From Entomortierella parvispora (Eukaryota > Mortierellomycota > Mortierellomycetes > Mortierellales > Mortierellaceae), in assembly GCA_963573315.1 (NCBI GenBank), contig OY752143.1, forward strand, positions 62,001-126,000: DNA of 64,000 nucleotides. Reading direction: 5' to 3'. The position numbers and the translations under genes are program-made. The notes under the pieces are model-generated. The model searched no databases. It had not been told where the DNA came from and saw nothing but the letters and a program-made list of their open reading frames with translations. Below, one piece after another: positions 40,596 through 53,602 of this stretch (within the stretch, counting starts at the first letter, position 1; the number at the start of each line of letters is the position of its first letter).

Positions 40596-43500
40596 TCAAC
40601 GTCCGTAGAGGGCGGCGCTTTTTGGTTTCCGTCCATAGGTGACATATATCGTCTGATGAGCCCTACACGTCAATGTCTCCTTGTAAGAGGCAGCAATCAT
40701 CTCCGAGACCTGGGATTCGGGCACGTTCTTGGCCCGCGCCAACAGGGGCTTGACCGTCTCTAGTATCGCAAACATGTTGTCTCTCCAGAGCTTGCCTAGT
40801 TGTCCTCCATGCTCTCCATACGCGACCACGTACTCTTTCACCTGGACGTCGACAAATCCTGTGGATAGGAATAGCTTGTCCAAGTCTCGGACCACCGACG
40901 GATCCACGTTTCTGGAAGCCATGGAGGCTCTTAAATATTCAAAACACATCTCTGTATACGGTCCCGCATTATGGATCGTCACATCCGATTCTACACTCTC
41001 AAGCCAGCCGTCGCCCTTCAAGATCCTGAACGCCTCTCCGAGCCCTTGTTGCCAATGTTCAAATGTGAAACCCGGTGCCACATTGCGCTGGTACGCGATA
41101 TGAAAAGATTCATTTGGCTGTGAAATCCCTTGAAGAATGTTTTCCTGATAAAATGAGCAGTTCTTTGGGTGGATGGCCGTCGGATAGATGGGCGAGATGT
41201 CGATGCCCACAAAGTCTACATGGTTTAGTTCTGTTGCCATATCCTAGAGAGAAAGAAGGGTAGGAGGTAGTCATGTTTAGAGTCAATTCCTCGTGCAAAA
41301 AGAGGGCAAAAATAAAAAGAAATGAAGAGATAAAAAGAGTAATTTGCAAAACACGCCTAGATATGTTCTCACATGTCCTCCTCCATAAACAATTGAGACA
41401 AAGTCCCTCACAATGACTTCACAGGGGCTGGATACATGGAGCTGTTCAGGGTCTCTGACACGCGCGACAGTTCCTTTTGGCTCTTGAACCAAGAGCACAT
41501 TTTCCTGAGAGAGAGAGAAACGAAGAGAATCCACTCAAAGCACATGAAAGTGATTGCTGAACTCAATTGCAGGCAGTGCAAACAAGGCAAGCAAACACGG
41601 CAAGTAAACAAGGCAAGTAAACAAGGCAAGCAAGCAAGCAATAAACAAAGAGGGAGATTGAGAATATTTCTGAGCTGCTCGTTGATCACTTGCGTCCCGG
41701 CCCCCCCGTTTCACGCACAGTCGTTGCTCTCGGACCGTGGCCCAACCCCGTCCGTTGCACTTAGTTTTTTTTTTCTTCCTGTTGTCCGACTTGTGTTCCC
41801 AAGACACTCGCACGCGGCATGGCGCGTCTTCGGGAAGCGGAATCTAAAAAAAAATGAAAAAAGGATCCAAAACCACATACCATGCACTCCACGCAATACA
41901 CATCTCACATCATCAGCCCTTTCCTCTCATCTATATCTCCCCTATGTTGGTTTTCGGTCAGGTGCACTCTGATGGATGACAAGCTCTCAAGAACCCCCCC
42001 TCCCCCTCCCAAAAAAAAAAAAAAAAAAGCCAAGAAAAGGAGGCAACAATAATGGCTACTCACCATGATCCATGTTGCAGCGCCACAGCCGAGGTCGATC
42101 ACTTTATCATTGTCTTTGACGCTGACGTGGATGTTCTTGCCTTCAAACAAAATCTTGAGAATATAGTGTTGCTCGTGCAATCTAATTAGACCATGGTCAA
42201 AAATGAATTCCACGCGTTTAACGCGCCATGTTAGTCATGATGATGATGATGATGATAATGAAGATAGTGATGGCTAAGAAAGGAGCTGAATTCGACACTT
42301 TTTGAGGGCTAGCAAAGCGTCATGCCATCACTTCCGCTCCCTCCCTCCCCTCCCCCCCTCTCCGCAATTGCCCACAAAGAAAACACCGCTCGCCTTTTCC
42401 TTCAGACTCACAGGCACAAAAAAGAAAACGCGTGAAGCATGATGTTGTCTTCATGCATAACAAAGGTACATTACACTCTTTGCTTATTTGCTTGGTACTG
42501 TTGGTACTGTTGGTACTGTTACAAGAAACTGGGGTGGGTATTTCGTCCCTCGCCACTTGCTCTCTTTTGAGTCCCACGCAGTGACACCTCTTCTCCCTCC
42601 CTCCCCTTCTCTCCTTTCTTTGGCGTCCATCATGTCGGGCTTCGGATTGAGTTCAAAAAGGCACGTAAACAACAATGTGGGATGACCGCGAGGACAGCCG
42701 AGAAGCCTTGGGGCGCACACAGAATTGTACAAGACGCGTAGCACTAAAGACAGAGAGGGAGAAGAAGGGGGAGCCAAAGAACGACAGGGGGGGAAAAGTG
42801 CAGGCGACAGTGGTCTGCACGCAACTCTCTGTCACGCCCACTCTTGCAGCCCACTCACTCTCTGTGTGTCTGGGTTGGCTCTTTTCAGCATTGTCTGTTT
42901 ACCTTTCTCTCTCTCCACTTCCTCCCCCCAACGATACTCGCCGGAATGAGAGCAACGGGCGCTGTTTCTCCTTTCCTCCCCCATTTTTTGTCTGCTTCCA
43001 TCCTCTCTTATATTAAACGCTAATTGTGTTTTTTTTTGCTCCCCTCTGTCGGATCATTCTGTGTGTTGCGTTCGTGTGTATAGGTGTGTAAAGGTGTGTA
43101 TGAATGTGTGTGTGTGGTGTGTGTGGTGTGGTGTGCGTGTGTGTGTGTATTTGTGTGTGTGTGTGTGTTTGTGGGAGCCCTCTTTTTTTGTGGTTCTTTT
43201 TTTCTTTTTTTTTCTTCCTCTTCCTCTGTTCAATCGTACTGTACCTGTCAACTTCTTGTGTATCGTTGGGCAACATGTAAAGACTGGAGGTGTTGTGGAA
43301 GCGTCGTCCGAAAAAGAACCTAAACTCTTGATCTGTCTCTTCCGAGTGTCGGGCCAAAGGGTGACTCGTGTTGCTATGTGTCGTGGATCCGTGCAAGACC
43401 GAGCATTGACCCGAGCTTGAGGATTCGACTGTTTGGTTCGAGGATCTCCTTCGACTGAACGTCTTTTGGAGCGTGGACGAATTGGAGGTATGGCTTGACG

Positions 43501-43849
43501 CTGGAGAAGCCATTGAATGCTGAGGGTGATGATGATGATGGTGGTGGTGCTGGTGGTGGGTATGACTGGTGTTGTTGTGGTGATGATTTGTGTATTGGGG
43601 GTGGCTATGGTATTGAGTGGGTGATCCTGGGGCGGATGAGGACGGTTGCAGGTGATGATGGCTGCCAATGGTGCTTGTGCTGTATGTGGGCGAAGGGTAG
43701 GCGCTATGACTGTTTGAGGAAGGGGCGGTAGGGAGGGTATGTGAGAGGAAGCGATCCTTTGTGAACGAGTTGCGGCTCTTTGCTGGGTTGGAGGCGTGTC
43801 CGGCGCGTGGGGAAGGAGAGTGAGCGAGAGAGGAGTGAGTGGCGCCCAT
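40596..43849 (-). CDS. SAM-dependent methyltransferase with N-myristoylation motif
   Basis: Exons (minus): 43849-43245, 42181-42064, 41243-40596, giving 456 residues; phases agree. The N-terminus MGATHSS fits the N-myristoylation consensus (Gly2, Ser6), predicting a membrane-targeted enzyme. Residues ~5-160 are disordered, Ser/His-rich with a run of eight His. The enzyme part begins FRFFFGRRFHN...YMLPNDTQEVDRLHEQHYILK, then SAM motif I VIDLGCGAATWIMD (about 229-242), motif II FVGIDISP, NILQG and later class I elements (LRILKGDGWLE-type LKPGG). This layout is common among fungal Methyltransf_25/LaeA-like enzymes. Introns of 1063 and 820 bp are about ten times the local norm. Substrate unknown. 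Confidence 0.85.
41598..41630 (+). repeat. Short tandem repeat in methyltransferase intron 2
   Basis: Two to three imperfect copies of GGCAAGTAAACAA, followed by CAAG repeats, inside the 820-bp intron. Confidence 0.7.
43085..43172 (+). repeat. (GT)n-rich tract in methyltransferase intron 1
   Basis: Interrupted GT repeats, i.e. CA repeats in the sense of the gene, about 75-160 nt downstream of the 5' splice site of intron 1. Confidence 0.85.
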
Positions 43850-45573
43850 GATGGATGCAGTCGAGAGGATCGAGATGTGAAGGGGAGAGAGAGAGAGAGA
43901 GAAGTGATGAAGATGAGGAATGAGGAAGAAGAGGGTAGATGGAGGATGGAGGGACGAAGGAACAAAGGTACAAAGGGAAACGCACAGGAACAAAGGAAAA
44001 AGGGGAGGAGTGAGAGTCGAATGGGGGTGTGGAGGAGGACGGTGTGGAGGAGGAGGGGGGGAAAGAGGGGTAAAAAATAAAAAACATGGGCTAAACAAAA
44101 CTAATCGGAGAAAAAAAAAAGACGCGGCAAAGACACATTTCTGTGCACACCACCAAACCACACCGCCCTCTTCATGTTGTTTGTCTGCTTGTCTGCTTGT
44201 CTGCTTGTCTATCTGCCTGCCTGTCTCTGTGCCGCCTCTCTGCCTTTCCATCGCTCTCTCTTCCACGACGGTTTGCTCACACGGCTCTTGCTGCCTCGGC
44301 TCTTTGCTCTCCTGATCCCCATCTCGCATCTCTGCTGCAGCAAGAGGTTGCCGTGCTGTCCTCGGTCCTTCTTTGTCTCTACAGAGGAGTCGCTCTTTTT
44401 CCATCCCTCATCCGTTTGCCTGTCTCTCCAATGGATGGCATCTCTCTTTTCTATGAAATAAAATAGAATAAAAAAAGTGGGCGCACATCAAACAAAAAAA
44501 AACCAATGTGCTCCGATGCTCGCACCTCAATGTTCTTATTTTACTACTCTTTTTGCCGCTCTCGAATTGCGACAATCAAAAGGCAATTAGAGAGATGATA
44601 ATTCTCCTGTACGTAGTCTATGTTTGTGAGTGTTTCAATGTCCCCTTGGCCTAATTCCCCTTTCACCTTTCTTCCACTGATTGAAAAAAAAACAAATTCA
44701 AAAAAGAAAACTCTCATTGAGGAAAATTAAAGAAACTTTCCTTTCCTTGGACGGGAAAGGCGCTGTGGAGAAGAGCAATGAAAATAAAAGGATATGGATC
44801 GGGGAGTACCTTGACTGGTCACTGAGGAGGTCCATGCCACTCGTACACAGCAGCTGCTCCTTCTCCTCCAACATTGCTGGTCCCCCAATTATTGTTATCT
44901 CGATAATTGAATTTAAAAAGAACGTTTGGTGGCGCAGGTCGGCTGATGATCAATTGTTGGCTGCACTGCTCTCGGCTTTATCACCGTTCAAAAGTGCCGG
45001 ATCTCTGCCAAGAATCATGGGCGACAAAATGAAAAAAAAAAACAATGGTTTCGTTTGCATGAACAGCTGGGGGGAGATTCTTCTCTGCAAGCAACATCCT
45101 TGTTTGAGTGTTCCATCCCCCCATTGCACCTGCTGATCTGTTTGGACTTTGCGTTGGGCCATTGGTCGTGGGACGGGCCCCCCTGCATGAATGGTGTGAT
45201 ATCTGCGTTGGACTCCAAGGAAGAAAAGATCTGGATGTGAACTCAGAGGTGTTCCATGTTCTTTGTTCGCTGGTCTGTTTTTCATGCAAGGGACTTGTTT
45301 GTTGCCTGTAAAAAAAAAGTGCTCTCATCTGTATTCCTTCCACCCTGGTAGACAGCCGATTCTTTTCCCCACTTCTTTCCCAGGGTCAAATGACCATATG
45401 ACCATCCATACACCATCGTAACACTCAAAGAAAACATGAATCGCGTAATGATCTCGTTTATGTTGTACAAAAGAAGGCTGGCCGCGTGACTAACAGCCGA
45501 GCACATCGTAGAAATCTGAATTTGAATAGCTACGGCTAGAGATGAGAGTCTCAGCGTTGGCGTAGAGTTCCTT
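43850..45573. other. Methyltransferase promoter and rif1 3' flank
   Basis: 1.7 kb. The first ~230 bp are strongly purine-rich on the plus strand (CT-rich leader for the methyltransferase). A TGTCTGCT-type repeat lies at about 44185-44225. No gene seen in the rest. Confidence 0.5.
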
Positions 45574-48500
45574 CTACTGCTCTGCAGGCGCGGGCGCGGG
45601 CGCGGGGTCATTGGAGCCGATGCTGTCTCCACTCACAAGTTGACCCCAGGCAGCACAGACCGTCTGGCTTAGCGTGTTTAACTGACTCTGGAACTCAGCG
45701 AGTTGTCTATAGAGATAGAGTGAGATAATAAATAAATGAGAGGCATGAACAGTGGAAGCACAACGGCGCGTTCCTATCAAAATTAGAGTACTACGCACCT
45801 CATGTCCATCGTTGACACTAATCCACGAGACTTGACCAGCTGCTGAACAGTATCCCGGAAGACATCCCCTGACTTAATTGGTACCAAAACTGCTGCCGAG
45901 GTTGCGCTCGAATTTGAAGTTTGATATCCAGAGGGTGTGCTGCTACTCTGGCTGTTCTGAATACCGCCATCGGACCGCGGCGTGTAGTACGCACCGGATA
46001 ATGTCTGAGGGCGTGATTCAGTTGGCCCCATGTTCGCGTTCCCACCATTGGGTGTGCTGACTGGATTATCCACTGGGAGCTCTGGTGAGTTTGCTGGCGG
46101 CGAGACATTTGAACCTCCGGGAGTGATACTACTAGAATCAGGCACCATGTCCATGGTCGTCTCAACCACTGGCACTGGCTCTCCCACCTGCGCTGTCGAA
46201 TTCTTTGGCGGACTTTCACCCTGAAGAACGCTATTATCCTGCGTCGCGTATTTGGGCGAGTCGGCGGGGTTACTTTTATCCTCCACTGGCGTCGTCGTGA
46301 CAGACTCATTCGCGGCGGGACCCATGACGCTGCCAATTCCATCATCGCCTTGAGATGCACGCTGGCCAGCGTCGAGATCGTTGGCGGGATCGTAAGGCTG
46401 GAGTGGCGGTCCGCGCTTAAAAAGAGGGGCTGGCGGCAGTTCCTCCCTTTTCACCTTCACAAGCTTGCTTTTCTTGCTAGGATGGCCCTGTATCTCTGTT
46501 TGCTCCAAAGACGTCTCTGAGGTAGAGTCAGGCACTGTAACAGCGGATACAGCAGTCCCTGCTTCTTGATGTCTACGCAGATTCTCTAGAGCAGCCTGTT
46601 CAGCTCGTCTGCGTCTCTTCTTCCTGGAGTGTTTGGTTTCTGTGGAAGATGACTGCACTGAGCTATCAGAGTCCACAGCAGGAGTGCTAGAACGACTGGA
46701 ACGATTGCTGCCAGGCGTCGGCGAAGGAGGTACAGCGGCAGAGGTCGATACTGCAGCAGCAGCCGTCGTGGTCATGACCGATGTTGAGTTACCAGCTCCT
46801 GTCACTGTCGGTGAAGGTTTTCGTTTTTGTTTAGCAGGCGCGACCTCTGGTACAGTATCAGCTTTCCGTTTCGTACGGACCGACAGACCAGCTCTGATAT
46901 TTAGTTCCGCAGGTATCGAGAGCATCTCTTGGGATAGAGATGCAAACTGAGGGAGCACTACTTGCGAGTTGTCCTCTAGTGACCACCCTGGTAATTTGAT
47001 GACAGCCACAAGCTTCAGAGGTTGAAGAACAGCAGCAATTTCTGCCGGATACTCTAGATCTCCTTCATATGACCCAAAAGTGTCGTTCCAGAATTCCAAA
47101 GTTTTGTTAACAACTGACTTGCTTTCCGAGCCAAGTCCCGCGGCAATGAGTAATTGGAGGAGAATGAGTGACTTTGAATTGAACGGATTGGGATTTGGTT
47201 CCACGGGTGAAGATCGAGCCGGGCTTGCTGATGAGCTGCTAGTGGACGGTCCGCCTTGGGCTTGTTGAAGCGCTCCTCGGACAGTCGACAGATGTGGAGC
47301 AATGACCGATCCCACAGTCAGATTGCCCCCTGTCGTAGGATTGACTGAGCACAGGAGTAACTTGGACAGAACACAGTTGTTCCAAAAGTTCTCAACACGA
47401 CTTTGAAGAGACCGACGTATTGCCTTGGGATAGCCTGCGATTGTTGATTTTGGATCGTTCATCCAGGCAAGAATAGAACCCTGCATTTGATGGAGCCAAA
47501 GCATGACAGAGGTCAGTTGGGCCTTGTTGATAATTCTTTCCATCAAGAGAAAAGTCGCCTCAACAATAGGAGAGATTCCTGGACTGTCCTGTGGTTGCGT
47601 TTTCTGGAGGTTATTGTACGCCCTGTCAAACAGACTAGAGCACAGATTCAATAGCTCGTCTACATTTCTACATGAATCCAACTGCGTTAGTAACAGACCC
47701 AAAGACATACAAAATCCTATTGCAATAGTTCACTTACTGCTTTGAGTTGTGGCCCCTCGTTGGTTGAACATTGCTACTAGTAGTGGTAAACACAATTGTA
47801 TCCACGATAACGCTCGCACAAGCAACACTCATTGATTGTGTCCTGTTGGCCCGACAGTACCAAATGTTAATGTTAATTGTTGATGAAGATTTGAAACACG
47901 GCGACACAAACTATAAAATCATGTTCATGACTTACCACATGAAGGGGACATCCGGGTCCGACCACTCCCTTATCCGCAAAGCCAAACTATTCATTGCGGC
48001 GTTTGCGTTCCCGCGCTTGTGCTGAGCAACCTTGTAAAACACGCGAACAAGATCCGACCAGGTGGGCAGGCAGATTAGCTTGAATTTGTCCATAAACTGA
48101 ATTCGGGCCCCATTCAGTAAATCATCCTGCGTTCCCGCAACCCGTTGGCCAAGCTCTATGTCTTCCAATGAGTCGTCGCTGTCGAGGTTTCTGGGGTCAC
48201 GAAGAGCACCGAAGGGATAAAGAAGCAAGTCGTATAGTTCATCATAGCCTCCCAAATCACCAGGTGCGACATCGTCCGATATTTCATTGATTTCGTTGAT
48301 AGTGGTGCCAAGACGCTGAGCTATTGTCAAGAATAGGAGGCGTCAGTTATCTCTTTTTTTTGGTCACATCTATATCATTCATGATGCAACGTCATTTACC
48401 GATGATACTCCAATGTTTGAATTGAAACTCCTGAAATACAAGTGGTTCCACGGGCACGTTGGGTGGGGACCAAATGTTGGGGTCTGTCGTCAACCGTTTA

Positions 48501-51500
48501 TGTTTGATGTCCTCCATGTGGCTCAGACATTTGTACAGAGAAGTCAAGGCGTTCATCCCAGTTTTCGACATGTCAACGAGGCTCGACACTGCCTGCCAAA
48601 ACGACGTCTCGTAGGGTGTGCCAATAACGGATTCTCCAGTGGCCAGCCAGCATTTCAGGATAAACTCTATGAAACCGAATGTACAACAACGTTAGCGATG
48701 TTGACCGAGACTGGTTCGACTCTATTACATCAGAGAAACAAACATGGACGGTACCTAGTGGCGATATCATGACACTGGATGGTTCCTCTTCAGAAGAATG
48801 AGTATCCGGCCGAGAGTTCTTGAACACCCTCTCCAATGCCGTGTGGAGTTTGTCTTCCACTTTGTACCGCGTGGCGACAAGAGATCGCACCGAAAATATC
48901 TCAATCATAAAGTTGTAAAGGTAGTGTACAACATCTGCTCGCATGATATAACCCGCCTTCTCTGGATTGTTCTTCAGTAGATTTACGCCTTTCGGATCGG
49001 CGGCGGGCCAGTTTTCATATGCCAGAATCTTTGGATCGCACTGTGATATCCTCTCGATGAAGTAAACCAACTTCGAAATCGACTTTTCCGCCTCCGCTGT
49101 AGGCTTCAGTCCTTAAATACCGACAAATAGTTTGAATTGTTAAAAGAATCCGCGTTTCGACCAACCACACGTCATATCAACAATGATGTGCAACATACCT
49201 CTCTCGTTCACATTAATATCTCTCACTGTTCGCAGTATGCTCTCCCACAATTTGGCGCAAGGCAATATCAACAGGGGAAGGCCAGTAAGCCCACTAAGTC
49301 TCCATTCGTCGCGACGTACATTCTTATGTTGCAGAATGATTGTGTCAAATAGACATTCAAGTCCGCAGTCCAGTAGCTCCGACCGCGCCCAGGTCCCATC
49401 AGAGAGGCCAAGATCTGTGAATGATATAGTTCCCGGCACAATGCACCAGCGTCCCTCAACAAGATCTGAAAAGGCCATAAGTTAAAGTATTGGAATTAGT
49501 GGAATTCGCGTGGTGAATTCAGGCCACAAAAAGAGAAGCGAGCATATAGCTGTACCTTGTCCACCAGAATTTGAAAACAGAGCATTGACAAATCTTAAAC
49601 CAACGTCCCGAATGTGTTCAGATTCATCCTGAATGACAATTTTCAACAAAGGGAACAGTGCTTGAGAGGAGAACTACGGTAAAATGTATCACACTGTCAG
49701 TAGGCTTGCGCTAACATATTGAATGGCAATACCGCCTAGAATGTTTACCTTTGGCAACTTCGGACCAAGGGAGTAGATAAGTGCAATCCAAGTAAGTGTA
49801 CAGGCCAGGCGGACGCGTTTCACTTTCTCATTCATAAAGCTAGAAGGAGGTAGGTTGGTCAATAAGGAAGCGAAAGGATACCGGCCAAGCTCGATGAATT
49901 TACGATATACACTACCAGTTCACTATAGGTGTCAACATCAGCTTAAGAGGCTTATCTTGCGCAATGTGACCTCCGATGGAAAAGTTGTAGATGAGACGTC
50001 TATCAATTGATGGTAAAGTAAGTATATGAAGGCTCCGCAATTTAAATGATACGCCAACCTCAAGTAGACTTACGTCCAAGCCTGGAAAGCTGCCATCTTG
50101 ATCTCTGCTCTCCGTGAAGATGAGGTATTAAAACATTTCTACAAGAAAAGGTAAGGGTTGAGATGAATATGAGCAACTGCAGTCCATCAGTCCTGCTCAA
50201 TTCCTGGAGAGGACGATATTTACCTCGGCCATCTTGAGAAGGGGATTGAAATGAACAGTCCTTTGTAAAGGCCGTCCGATGACTGTTACCAAGGCGCCCC
50301 AGACGGTTATCGCGTAGACTTCCTCTCCAGTGTTCAAAAAGTTCTCCGTCAATGATCCGAAAAAATCCGCACAGTGATGTGCCAGGAAGTCGGCGACTGC
50401 CTGTTGTCTCCTGGGATCCTCTTTTTCAATAAGCTTAGGAGTAATAGCGATCAGAGTGTCAAGCGCCTTCGATCGAATGCCTGGAATGTTGTAAACAAGC
50501 CGTGAGATCAATGGGATAAACCAAACTTGCACTGTCGGTACGATCTCATTCTGATGTTGCCCCAAAATTGAAAATAGACCCTATGGTGGACCGACACAAG
50601 CAGAGATTAGTACATCCTGTCTTCTTGATCAAACTCCTTGGGCAAAACGCAGCCCAGCCCTCTTACGATTAAACATTCGATCATGATGCTATTGGACTTG
50701 AACCGAGAGTCCAAGTTGTCTGAAAAGGTTTGTATCATCTTTGGCACAAAAGGGGCCATGTGCTTGGAAGGTATCCGCGATGTGCTCAAAATCCAAACAG
50801 CCAGCTGGCATGTAGCCTTATCCGTCGTAGTCTCAACAATAGAGAGGATGGTGGTCAAATAGGTTTCCAGTTCTTTTCCTAATCAACATGAATAAAGGCA
50901 TTAGGGCTCCGTAACGTTTTGTCCGACTCTTTCAGAGGACGTTAGAGTTACCAGGAAACATGGCGACGATTCCTGTATGAAACAGATAGTATCCTAGGCA
51001 TTTCAGGGCCACTTGTACCCTATGAAAAGAGACAATGAAGAGTAACATTCATTAAAGACGCTATCGCTGCCAAGTGCTTTGCAAGACCAGATCCCATGAT
51101 CCAGTATAGACTTACAGGGCCGGGGGATTGCTCAGGTCAATATCACGCTGATTGCACGCAATAAACATTCGAAGGGTTTTCCGCACTGCAACTGGTTGCA
51201 TGTTTTCAGCACTGACGCGCAGTGTCGCCTGAAGACTGCTATAGGCAGCTGTCCGTACTTGCAGGTCTGACGACTCTAGATCCACGATGGTGTTTTTCAC
51301 GAATGCTTCCAGTGCTTCGGCTGTTTCAAGATGTGGGCTTGAGGTCACCTCAGTCGTCGCATTCGGATTCTCCACTGTTGCACCCTCCAATCGAAAGGGC
51401 GTAGGCTTTAGAATGCCCCTGAGAGTGCTCTGCGCCTTCGATTTTCCTGGTACTGAGAGAACCGACTCCTGCTTGTTGGGCGAGAAAGCTACGCGTTTGG

Positions 51501-52182
51501 ATGGGGAGGCGGCTACGATTGCAATCTGCGCGGGTATAGGTATCGAATTTTCGATGTGTTTGTATGTTTCGTCTGCATCATCCGTAGGCTCACGCGCCTC
51601 TGTCGTTTCCTCATTGATGACGGCCGTAGTTTTTTCGATGCATTCGTCCTGAATGTCGGGAGAAGCTGGAGAAGCTGCAGGCCCTGTAGCTGCAGACATC
51701 TCGCCCCGTTCAGCTGGTTGAGTATTCACATGATTGTCTTGGAGCTCCTCTGCTGGTTTGTCAAAAATTTCCCTAGATATTTCGGTAGGTGCCTCCCGGG
51801 CATCCACGGATTCCTGCTCTTGAGGAGATTCAGCTACTGCCGCGGCTATTTCTTCAGTCACTGGGGCTGTATCTTCAATCACCTGGGATGGCGCCTCGGG
51901 CAGGGCATCCTCTGGATCGGGGATATCCGAGCCAGCGTCAGAGGAGCTGTGTGCTCGTGTATTGGGTCGCTCGAATTTTGGGTTGAGAGGTGGTAGCACT
52001 GGGTGGGTGGGCTTTGGTTGCGCAGGATCAGTATCCAATCGAGCCCGCCGTGAGGGAGGGGTCAGTTTCGGAGCAGGTGCGACCTTGCGTTGCTTTGGCA
52101 TAGGCGAAGAGTACGGGATGATCCTTTCTGGAGTTCTGGCGACTTTTTTCTTCTTTGTCGGTGTCCTGTTAGAAGAGCTCAT
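45574..52182 (-). CDS. rif1: Telomere/replication-timing regulator Rif1
   Basis: Rif1 recruits PP1 to oppose DDK at origins and acts at telomeres and DNA breaks. About 15 exons; main ones (minus): 52182-51116, 51019-50952, 50878-50667, 50580-50224, several short ones through 49.2 kb, then three at about 49.1-47.9 kb, 47667 to about 45804, and the last ending at 45574; about 1830 residues. Residues 1-270 are disordered and hold PP1-docking motifs: RVxF as KRVAF (229-233, flanked by SP sites) and SILK-like GILK (256-259). A HEAT-repeat Rif1_N region follows (LAVWILSTSRIPSKHMAPFV; DSRFKSNSIMIECLI; IPGIRSKALDTL). The C-terminal half is disordered with a basic KKRRRR patch. Individual middle exon borders are less certain than the family call. 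Confidence 0.87.
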
Positions 52183-52469
52183 TACTCAAGTCAGACACAG
52201 GAACGGGTAATGAGTCCGCTCTTCGAAGGGTCAATAAGAGCCGGTCCAGCAATCGAATCCTGTCCGCGATGGTCTTCCGGGTGATCGCAGTTTCCTCTTT
52301 CCTGGGAGTGAACGCCGTGGATGGGATGATGCCTTGCGTCGAGTTGAAAGGCTAGTCGAACAGAGAATGTCGAATGAGTGAATGGTGGCAAAATAGTAAT
52401 CCCAAACAAATGAACGCGATTTTTGTGACTTTTTGTCACAGTGATGTATTTGTATTATTTATTGCATAT
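52183..52469. other. rif1 upstream region
   Basis: 287 bp between the rif1 start and the stop of the Tim17-like gene. The promoter must be short or lie within the neighbour. No gene seen. Confidence 0.4.
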
Positions 52470-53400
52470 TCACACCGCCTTCTCCCCGACAGCTTGCTCG
52501 GCTGCGATCCTTTGCCGCCGCTGAGCCTCGGCCTCCAGTATCATTTCCTCCTTTTCAATAAGCCTCAGTTTGGTCTGGAGCTTGACTTCGTACTCGTCCA
52601 TGTCTGTTCGATGCACCGGCAACACGTTCAAAAGCCCGCTTCCAACTGCTCCCCGATGACTGGATGACTGCGTAATAACTGGTGACCTGCTTTCTACAGG
52701 TTCATGTGCCAGGATCCGGTCCTGACGGAATCTGATTGTTTTTGACCATACCCACTGACCGCCCAAAGCCATCGCTCCAAACATGAATGTCCCTGAAGGA
52801 ACAGCCTTGGGTCCACCTAAACGATAAAATGGAGTCAGAGGCGTTTAAAGAATCCTCGTGTTGTACGTGATCCATGAATACTGATATCATTAAAAGCAAA
52901 GACAAGCTGGTTAAACGTACGAGCTAGCGCGCTGAGAATGCCTCCTGTACACGCTCCAGCAATAGTACTGCTCCACAGTTGATCAATGTCCATAGTTTGC
53001 GAGTCCTTCAGTCCAAAGTAAGGGTTCTTGCTTTGTTGAAACCGAAGAAAGGACTCACGGAATGCTATTAGGAGTTCAAAAAAAGATCCAGGATACGTCA
53101 GTACCTCCGGGTTTGTGCTTCACCTTCACCTTCAATTGACCAGCTATGGGGACTTTAATGTTCCCTACCGATAAATGTCATGCCAAAGAGCGAGGCATTC
53201 AGTCCTCCCGAGAAGGCATATCCTGCTACAGGTTGCTGCTTCAAGATTCCCATCACTGTGCCTGCAGTTGCTCCGGCAGTGCCTGATGATTCAAAAGGGT
53301 GGAATCGGCTGAAAGTGATTAGTATGCAAGTCGACGTCAAGTTTGGTTGATCAGCTGGGATCAGAAACCAATGTCCACACAGAGCCATCCTCATGTCCAT
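52470..53400 (-). CDS. Tim17/22/23-like integral membrane protein
   Basis: Exons (minus): 53400-53169, 52921... read as 53064-52921, and 52816-52470, about 240 residues; phases agree. The membrane core has repeated small-residue helices: SSGTAGATAGTVMGILK, AGYAFSGGLNASLFGMTFIAFRESF, STIAGACTGGILSALAR, GTFMFGAMALGGQWVW, followed by a charged coiled tail (DEYEVKLQTKLRLIEKEEMILEAEAQ). This GxxxG-rich four-helix pattern is that of the Tim17/Tim22/Tim23/PMP24 family, so a mitochondrial inner-membrane (or peroxisomal) location is likely. The beginning is unsettled: an ATG at 53472-53474 with an intron is an alternative, and a good branch point/acceptor (ACTAATCACTTTCAG) precedes 53308. Confidence 0.7.
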
Positions 53401-53602
53401 GTCGTAATGTTAATACCGGCAATAAGGGTTCCCTTGATCAGATCCTTTCCGACTTCCTTGCGGTGTTCATCCATGCTAAATGTCCTGAAGCCAACTTGCG
53501 GTTGAAAGGATGCAGCCTTCAAGTACAACTTGGGAAGTGGCACTCCCTCTCTCTCGGAGGGTCTGAATCACGTGATCTCGGAAGGTTTTGCATTCTGTTT
53601 TT

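Noticed and set aside
42675-43016. Plus-strand ORFs inside methyltransferase intron 1
   Set aside because: Composition of simple repeats; no start context or homology signal.
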